Positions 59,717-64,000 of a DNA stretch of 64,000 nucleotides are shown here, piece by piece; within the stretch, counting starts at the first letter, position 1; each line of letters starts with the position of its first letter. Position numbers and translations under genes: made by a program. Source of the stretch: UBA5072 sp963822145 (GTDB lineage Bacteria; Bacteroidota; Bacteroidia; Bacteroidales; UBA10428). The notes under the pieces are model-generated. The model was not told where the DNA came from. It saw only the letters and a list, made by a program, of their open reading frames with translations, and did not search any database. The stretch lies in NCBI GenBank assembly GCA_963822145.1, contig CAWGGG010000001.1:248001-312000 (forward strand). Direction: 5' to 3'.

Positions 59717-60274
59717 CTAGTTCTTTTTAATATTTTTAAATGGTAACCCAAATTCACGCAACAATGCGAAGGCCTCTTCATCCGACCTGGCGGTGGTGAC
59801 GAAGGTAATTTCCATACCCAGGATCTTGCTGATCTTATCGATGTCGATCTCGGGGAAAATAATCTGCTCAGTGATACCGAGGGTATAATTACCGCGACCG
59901 TCGAACTTGCTGTTGATGCCCTTGAAATCACGGATTCGGGGCAGCGCCACACTGATGAGACGTTCCAGGAATTCATACATGTTATCGCGCCGCAGGGTGA
60001 CTTTCACGCCAATGGGCATCTTGCGTCTCAGTTTGAAATTGGATATGTCCTTGCGCGACATCGTTTGTATTGCTTTCTGACCGGTGATCAGTGAAAGTTC
60101 CTCCTGAGCGGTGTCTACAATTTTTTTATCAGAAACTGCCGCGCCTACTCCCTGGTTGATCACAATCTTCTCCAGTTTAGGCACCTGCATAACCGAATGG
60201 TAATTAAACTCTTTGGTGAGCGCCGGGATAACTTCATCCCGGTATTTCAATCTGAGGTTAGGTATGTGCGCCAT
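59717..60274 (-). CDS. rplE: 50S ribosomal protein L5
   Basis: A 185-residue 5S rRNA-binding protein. VPKLEKIVINQGVGAA, ITGQKAIQTMSRKDISNFKLR and GVKVTLRRDNMYEFLERLISVALPRIRDF are typical, as is GRGNYTLGITEQIIFPEIDID. The ATG at 60274 overlaps the final base of rplX. Confidence 0.98.
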   Translation of the reverse strand: MAHIPNLRLKYRDEVIPALTKEFNYHSVMQVPKLEKIVINQGVGAAVSDKKIVDTAQEELSLITGQKAIQTMSRKDISNFKLRRKMPIGVKVTLRRDNMYEFLERLISVALPRIRDFKGINSKFDGRGNYTLGITEQIIFPEIDIDKISKILGMEITFVTTARSDEEAFALLREFGLPFKNIKKN

Positions 60275-60597
60275 TATTTAATCTCCTCTCCTGATTTTTT
60301 TGAATATCTTACAAGCCGGCTGTCGCCAGTTGATTTGCGACCGATACGGGTAGGCTTGCCTGTTGAAGGATCCACCAGCATCAGATTTGAAATATGCACG
60401 GGGGCTTCCTTCTTGATGATGCCGCCCTGCGGGCTTTTGGCGTTAGGCTTGGTATGCTTGCTGACCAGATTGATACCTTCTACAATAGCCCTGTCAGACT
60501 TCCTGATTATTTCAAGCACCCGGCCTTGTCTTCCTTTATTTTCACCGGCATTCACGAAAACCGTATCGCCTTTCTTGATATGTAGTTTTTTCTGCAT
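60274..60597 (-). CDS. rplX: 50S ribosomal protein L24
   Basis: A 107-residue assembly-initiator protein with a KOW motif: KKGDTVFVNAGENKGRQGRVLEIIRKSDRAIVEG. NLVSKHTKPN, GGIIKKEAPVHISNLMLVDP and GKPTRIGRK complete the family pattern. Nineteen bases after rplN. Confidence 0.98.
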   Translation of the reverse strand: MQKKLHIKKGDTVFVNAGENKGRQGRVLEIIRKSDRAIVEGINLVSKHTKPNAKSPQGGIIKKEAPVHISNLMLVDPSTGKPTRIGRKSTGDSRLVRYSKKSGEEIK

Positions 60598-60615
60598 TGG
60601 TTTTAATTTTATATA

Positions 60616-60981
60616 CTATAGCACTTCAGGCGCAAGTGATACAATTTTCATATACTTGTCTCGCAGTTCCCTTGCAACCGGGCCAAAAATACGGGTTCCC
60701 CTGATCTCATCCTGATTGGTGAGCAGTACGCAGGCATTATCGTCAAACCGGATATATGATCCATCGGCGCGACGTATTTCTTTGGTGGTTCTTACCACCA
60801 CGGCCTTGCTTACGGTACCCTTCTTTACTTCGCTTGCAGGAAGTGCTGTTTTTACGGTAACGACGATCTTGTCACCAACAGAAGCGTATCTTCTGCCCGT
60901 ACCGCCCAGCACCCTGATGCAAAGAACCTCTTTTGCACCGCTGTTATCTGCAACCGCTAATCTGCTTTCTTGCTGTATCAT
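60616..60981 (-). CDS. rplN: 50S ribosomal protein L14
   Basis: A 121-residue protein at the subunit interface. MIQQESRLAVADNSGAKEVLCIRVLGG, VVVRTTKEIRRADGSYIRFDDNACVL and RGTRIFGPVARELRDKYMKIVSLAPEVL are the L14 signatures. Two bases separate it from rpsQ. Confidence 0.98.
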   Translation of the reverse strand: MIQQESRLAVADNSGAKEVLCIRVLGGTGRRYASVGDKIVVTVKTALPASEVKKGTVSKAVVVRTTKEIRRADGSYIRFDDNACVLLTNQDEIRGTRIFGPVARELRDKYMKIVSLAPEVL

Positions 60982-60983
60982 GG

Positions 60984-61241
60984 TTATTTAGCTCTTTCGA
61001 TAATTTCAACTACTCTCCAGGACTTATTTTTGCTCATCGGCCGGGTTTCCATGATTTTAACCAAGTCACCGATGTTGCAGTTATTGGTATCATCATGTGC
61101 CATAAACTTGGTGGTACGGTTGATGAACTTGCCATAGATGGTGTGCTTCACTTTTCTTTTCTCGGCCACCACGATGGTTTTGTCCATCTTGTTACTGACG
61201 ACAATCCCAATCCTTTCTTTCCTTAAATTTCTGTTTTCCAT
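60984..61241 (-). CDS. rpsQ: 30S ribosomal protein S17
   Basis: An 85-residue 16S-binding protein from the ATG at 61241 (MENRNLRKERIGIVVSNKMD), the common Bacteroidota start; an ATG three codons upstream (61250) is also possible. KTIVVAEKRKVKHTIYGKFI, FMAHDDTNNCNIGDLVKIMETRPMSKNKSWRVVEI complete it. It lies between rpmC and rplN. Confidence 0.97.
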   Translation of the reverse strand: MENRNLRKERIGIVVSNKMDKTIVVAEKRKVKHTIYGKFINRTTKFMAHDDTNNCNIGDLVKIMETRPMSKNKSWRVVEIIERAK

Positions 61242-61259
61242 TGGTTTCAATTTAACCTT

Positions 61260-61457
61260 TTACTTGGCTTCATTCTTTTTCTGACGAAGTATAGTCTCCA
61301 GCCTGGCGATGTTTCTCCTGGTTTCCCTGATTTTCATGGGATTGTCCAGCGGAGAAATGGCATGGTTCATTTTCTGCCGGAAAATGAGGTTTTTCTCATT
61401 CTCGATCCGCTCTTCGATTTCCTTAGCGGATAATTCTTTTATCTCGTTAGTTTTCAT
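61260..61457 (-). CDS. rpmC: 50S ribosomal protein L29
   Basis: A 65-residue protein near the exit tunnel. The pattern MKTNEIKELSAKEIEERIENEKNLIFRQKMNHAI and LDNPMKIRETRRNIARLETILRQKKNEAK is typical of L29, which forms two antiparallel helices. It lies 8 bp after rplP. Confidence 0.97.
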   Translation of the reverse strand: MKTNEIKELSAKEIEERIENEKNLIFRQKMNHAISPLDNPMKIRETRRNIARLETILRQKKNEAK

Positions 61458-61465
61458 GAACTTAC

Positions 61466-61891
61466 TTAAAAAGATTCAACATAATCTCTTCTGACAATGA
61501 ATTTGGTGGCAATGGGCAATTTTTGTGCTGCCAGGCGCAATGCTTCCTTGGCCAGTTCAAAGGGTACTCCATCTGCTTCAATCAGAATGCGTCCGGGGGT
61601 AACCGGTGCCACAAAACCTTCGGGGGCGCCCTTACCCTTACCCATACGCACTTCGGCAGGCTTCTTGGTGATCGGCTTGTCGGGGAAAATCCGGATCCAG
61701 ATCTGGCCTTCACGCTTCATATGACGGGTCACGGCCTGACGGGCGGCTTCAATCTGTCTCCCGGTAATCCAGGCACTGTCCATGGCTTTTATCCCAAATG
61801 ATCCGAAGGCCAGGTCATGACCCCGCTGGGCATTCCCCTTCATCCTGCCTTTTTGCTGCCTCCTGAACTTTGATTTTTTCGGTTGTAACAT
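61466..61891 (-). CDS. rplP: 50S ribosomal protein L16
   Basis: A 141-residue protein near the A-site tRNA elbow. MLQPKKSKFRRQQKGRMKGNAQRGHDLAFGSFG, RHMKREGQIWIRIFPDKPITKKPAEVRMGKGKG and PGRILIEADGVPFELAKEALRLAAQKLPIATKFI are diagnostic. Twenty-eight bases after rpsC. Confidence 0.98.
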   Translation of the reverse strand: MLQPKKSKFRRQQKGRMKGNAQRGHDLAFGSFGIKAMDSAWITGRQIEAARQAVTRHMKREGQIWIRIFPDKPITKKPAEVRMGKGKGAPEGFVAPVTPGRILIEADGVPFELAKEALRLAAQKLPIATKFIVRRDYVESF

Positions 61892-61919
61892 AATGTTATC
61901 CTGTTATCGTGTATGACAC

Positions 61920-62618
61920 TTATTTTCTGCGTTTCTTAAAATTGCTCTTGGGCTTTGCGGATTTGGCACCGATATTGGGAGCAAGATCACGTTTGCCGAA
62001 GATTTCACCTTTGCAAATCCAAACCTTAACTCCGATCAGTCCTACCTTGGTAAGCGCTTCTCCCAATGCATAATCAATATCAGCACGGAAAGTATGCAGC
62101 GGTATACGGCCTTCCTTGATTATCTCAGTACGGGCCATTTCAGCACCGCCCAACCTGCCCGAAACCTGGCATTTTATACCTTCAGCACCCATCCGGATGG
62201 TTGAGGCAATGGCCATTTTAATGGCACGCCGGTAGGAAACCTTACCTTCAACCTGCCGGGCTATGTTATTGGCTACGATCACGGCATCAAGTTCGGGACG
62301 TTTCACCTCAAAAATGTTGATCTGAACTTCCTTGCTGGTGATTTTCTTCAATTCTTCCTTCAGCTTGTCTACTTCCTGTCCACCCTTGCCGATAATTATT
62401 CCCGGACGTGCCGTGTTGACGGTAACGGTGATAAGTTTTAGCGTACGTTCAATAACAATCTTGGATATGCTGGCTTTGGCCAATCGCGCAGTCAGATACT
62501 CACGGATCTTATAGTCTTCAACCAGTTTATCTGCATAATTTCTTCCGCCATACCAGTTGGAATCCCAACCTTTGATAATTCCCAGGCGATTGCTAATCGG
62601 ATTGACTTTCTGTCCCAT
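61920..62618 (-). CDS. rpsC: 30S ribosomal protein S3
   Basis: A 232-residue head protein at the mRNA entry site with helicase activity. MGQKVNPISNRLGIIKGWDSNWY, the KH-domain motif ARPGIIIGKGGQEVDKLKEEL near 73-93, and a C-terminal GRLGGAEMARTEIIKEGRIPLHTFRADIDYA and GVKVWICKGEIFGKR are all present. The tail is lysine-rich. Confidence 0.98.
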   Translation of the reverse strand: MGQKVNPISNRLGIIKGWDSNWYGGRNYADKLVEDYKIREYLTARLAKASISKIVIERTLKLITVTVNTARPGIIIGKGGQEVDKLKEELKKITSKEVQINIFEVKRPELDAVIVANNIARQVEGKVSYRRAIKMAIASTIRMGAEGIKCQVSGRLGGAEMARTEIIKEGRIPLHTFRADIDYALGEALTKVGLIGVKVWICKGEIFGKRDLAPNIGAKSAKPKSNFKKRRK

Positions 62619-62623
62619 TAATA

Positions 62624-63052
62624 TTAGTTTGTTTTACTTTCTACTTGTTCCTGAATATTTTCATGACGGTCCAGTATGATGGTCACATGATTGGAGCGTT
62701 TTCGAATCCTGTAACCTCTTCCCTGCGGCGCAGGCCTTAGCCTTTTCAGCTGACGTCCGCCATTGACAAAAACTTCTTTCACAAAAAGGTTTGATTTTTC
62801 AATACGGACCTCTTCATTCTTCTTCTGCCAGTTTGCAATGGCCGACAACAAAAGTTTTTCCACCTTCTTGGAAGGTTCTTTTGTACTGTAACGAAGAATA
62901 TCCAGTGCTCTGTTGACTTCAACGCCACGGATCATTTCAACTACCAGCCGCATCTTACGGGGAGATGTGGGACAGTTGTTCAGTACCGCTGTGGCCTTGG
63001 TTTTATTTTCCTCTTTTCGCTGCTCTGCTGCTATTCGCTTACGTGCACCCAT
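62624..63052 (-). CDS. rplV: 50S ribosomal protein L22
   Basis: A 142-residue exit-tunnel protein. It has a basic N-terminal extension (MGARKRIAAEQRKEENKTKATAV) before the core CPTSPRKMRLVVEMIRGVEVNRALDIL, and RRLRPAPQGRGYRIRKRSNHVTI near the C-terminus. E. coli L22 is about 110 residues, so both ends are extended. It lies 5 bp before rpsC. Confidence 0.97.
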   Translation of the reverse strand: MGARKRIAAEQRKEENKTKATAVLNNCPTSPRKMRLVVEMIRGVEVNRALDILRYSTKEPSKKVEKLLLSAIANWQKKNEEVRIEKSNLFVKEVFVNGGRQLKRLRPAPQGRGYRIRKRSNHVTIILDRHENIQEQVESKTN

Positions 63053-63082
63053 TGATTTATATTTTAATGGATTTTATTGTGT

Positions 63083-63352
63083 CTATTCCTTCTGCCTGCC
63101 TGCGTGACCTCTGAATGTACGGGTAGGTGAAAATTCACCCAGCCGGTGGCCGACCATATTTTCCGTCACATAAACCGGTATAAATTTATTCCCGTTATGA
63201 ACAGCAATGGTATGACCGACAAAATCGGGGGAGATCAGTGACCTGCGTGACCAGGTTTTTAACACGGACTTCTTTCCTGATTTATTCATCTCAAGTACGC
63301 GCTTCTCGAGCTTAAACTCAATGAAGGGACCTTTCTTTAATGACCTGCTCAT
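63083..63352 (-). CDS. rpsS: 30S ribosomal protein S19
   Basis: An 89-residue head protein. MSRSLKKGPFIEFKLEKRVLE, KTWSRRSLISPDFVGHTIAVHNGNKFIPVYVTENMVGHRLGEF and PTRTFRGHAG are diagnostic. It follows rplB by 13 bp. Confidence 0.98.
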   Translation of the reverse strand: MSRSLKKGPFIEFKLEKRVLEMNKSGKKSVLKTWSRRSLISPDFVGHTIAVHNGNKFIPVYVTENMVGHRLGEFSPTRTFRGHAGRQKE

Positions 63353-63365
63353 AGTATAAAGTCAA

Positions 63366-64000
63366 TTATTTTTTCCTGTTTTCAACAATAAACCTGGTAG
63401 AGGGATTCTTTTTCCTCCGGGTCTTCATACCCTTGGCATACAATCCCTTACGTGATCTCGGATGTCCTCCGGAGGCCTTACCTTCACCACCACCCATCGG
63501 ATGGTCAACTGGGTTCATGGCAACACCACGAACTCTTGGTCTGCGGCCCAGCCAGCGTGTGCGGCCTGCCTTACCCGACCGGATAAGTCCGTGATCGGGA
63601 TTGGAAACCGTGCCGATGGTAGCCCTGCAGGTGACCAGGATCATCCTGGATTCACCTGAAGGAAGCTTGATAATAGCATATTTGCCATCACGTGAGGTAA
63701 GCTGTGCGTAAGATCCGGCGCTTCTGGCCATGGCACCGCCCTTCCCGGGATGAAGTTCAATATTGTGAACCAGGGTACCCAGAGGAATCTCAGCCAATGT
63801 TAAACAGTTTCCTACCTCAGGGGCCACACCGGCGCCTGAACGCACTTCCTGGCCAATCTTGAGTCCGGCCGGAGCAATGATATATCGTTTCTCACCATCT
63901 TCATATAAGAGCAGGGCAATGCGGGCCGACCGGTTAGGATCATATTCAATGGTCTTTACCCTTGCACCCATGCCATCCTTGTTTCTGATGAAGTCAATGA
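63366..64000 (-). CDS. rplB: 50S ribosomal protein L2 (partial, runs off right edge)
   Basis: The frame is open to the window edge (about 211 residues visible of roughly 274). An internal ATG at 63971 is not the start, because the codons above it read IDFIRNKDGMGAR, which is L2 sequence. TIEYDPNRSARIALLLYEDGEKRYIIAP, ELHPGKGGAMARSAG and GVAMNPVDHPMGGGEGKASGGHPRS (with the conserved His) are present. L2 is needed for subunit association and peptidyl-transferase structure. The next genes beyond the edge should be rplW, rplD, rplC and rpsJ. Confidence 0.98.
   Translation of the reverse strand, partial: IDFIRNKDGMGARVKTIEYDPNRSARIALLLYEDGEKRYIIAPAGLKIGQEVRSGAGVAPEVGNCLTLAEIPLGTLVHNIELHPGKGGAMARSAGSYAQLTSRDGKYAIIKLPSGESRMILVTCRATIGTVSNPDHGLIRSGKAGRTRWLGRRPRVRGVAMNPVDHPMGGGEGKASGGHPRSRKGLYAKGMKTRRKKNPSTRFIVENRKK

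Noticed and set aside
1..64000. tRNA, rRNA, riboswitch, prophage or insertion sequence
   Set aside because: None was recognised in the sequence; all gaps are short and accounted for by promoters, hairpins or AT-rich spacers.

Overview
The window reads as a chromosomal segment of a Bacteroidota bacterium, most likely an uncultured member of the Bacteroidales or a related order. The evidence is: a fused aspartokinase/homoserine dehydrogenase, map lying between secY and infA in the ribosomal operon, several TPR + PD40-propeller + OmpA (PorE-like) envelope proteins, a Reg_prop/Y_Y_Y sensor, a fused E1 alpha/beta 2-oxo acid dehydrogenase, almost no Shine-Dalgarno sequences, and repeated TAnnTTTG -7 promoter elements. 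No tRNA, rRNA, CRISPR array, insertion sequence or prophage gene was seen. Genes are tightly packed, with no gene-free gap above 300 bases.

Layout. (1) 1-2815, minus strand: a large FAD/Fe-S 2-hydroxyacid-type dehydrogenase running off the left edge. (2) 2.9-16.1 kb: a peptidoglycan turnover and recycling locus. The minus-strand arm has a dipeptide epimerase, a secreted DUF187/GHL10 glycosidase, an AmpG-like importer with an extra periplasmic domain, a SpoIID/LytB protein, a DUF4922 HIT-like protein, a tandem GT-A glycosyltransferase and a large secreted amidase. The divergent plus arm has a BadF-type amino-sugar kinase and MurQ. (3) 16.2-21.4 kb, plus: a threonine operon (thrA, HxpB-like phosphatase, thrC, thrH), in which thrH stands where a homoserine kinase would be expected. 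(4) 21.4-28.7 kb: housekeeping genes, namely a fused 2-oxo acid dehydrogenase E1, a small membrane protein, YqgE, a class IV aminotransferase homologue lacking its PLP lysine, rhomboid, holA, an orphan HsdR_N nuclease-like protein and a GNAT acetyltransferase. (5) 28.7-37.3 kb, minus: four tandem PorE-like paralogues of increasing domain complexity. The largest carries six tandem copies of a ~67-residue helical repeat and a C-terminal membrane anchor. (6) 37.4-43.1 kb, minus: an E2 acyltransferase, a GT2 fused to a degenerate WcaJ-like module, a secreted TPR protein and two unrecognised secreted proteins. (7) 43.3-48.3 kb: a convergent pair, a hybrid histidine kinase with a degenerate ATP-binding domain and a Reg_prop-Y_Y_Y-SpoIIE phosphatase. 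(8) 48.4-51.2 kb: a eukaryotic-type citrate synthase and enolase. (9) 51.3-64 kb, minus: the S10-spc-alpha ribosomal block from rplB (cut by the right edge) to rplQ, with secY, map, infA and rpoA. It includes two very small genes, rpmJ and rpmD.

How the genes work together. The strongest pathway-level story is cell-wall recycling: secreted amidase and glycosidase release fragments, the AmpG-like carrier imports them, the epimerase converts L-Ala-D-Glu, and a sugar kinase plus MurQ return MurNAc to the GlcNAc-6-P pool. Three additional genes in that locus have no settled role. The most unusual individual proteins are the six-repeat PorE-like protein, the Lys-to-Arg class IV aminotransferase homologue, and the thrH-containing threonine operon. 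All functional statements are family-level inferences from reading the sequence; no database search was run.
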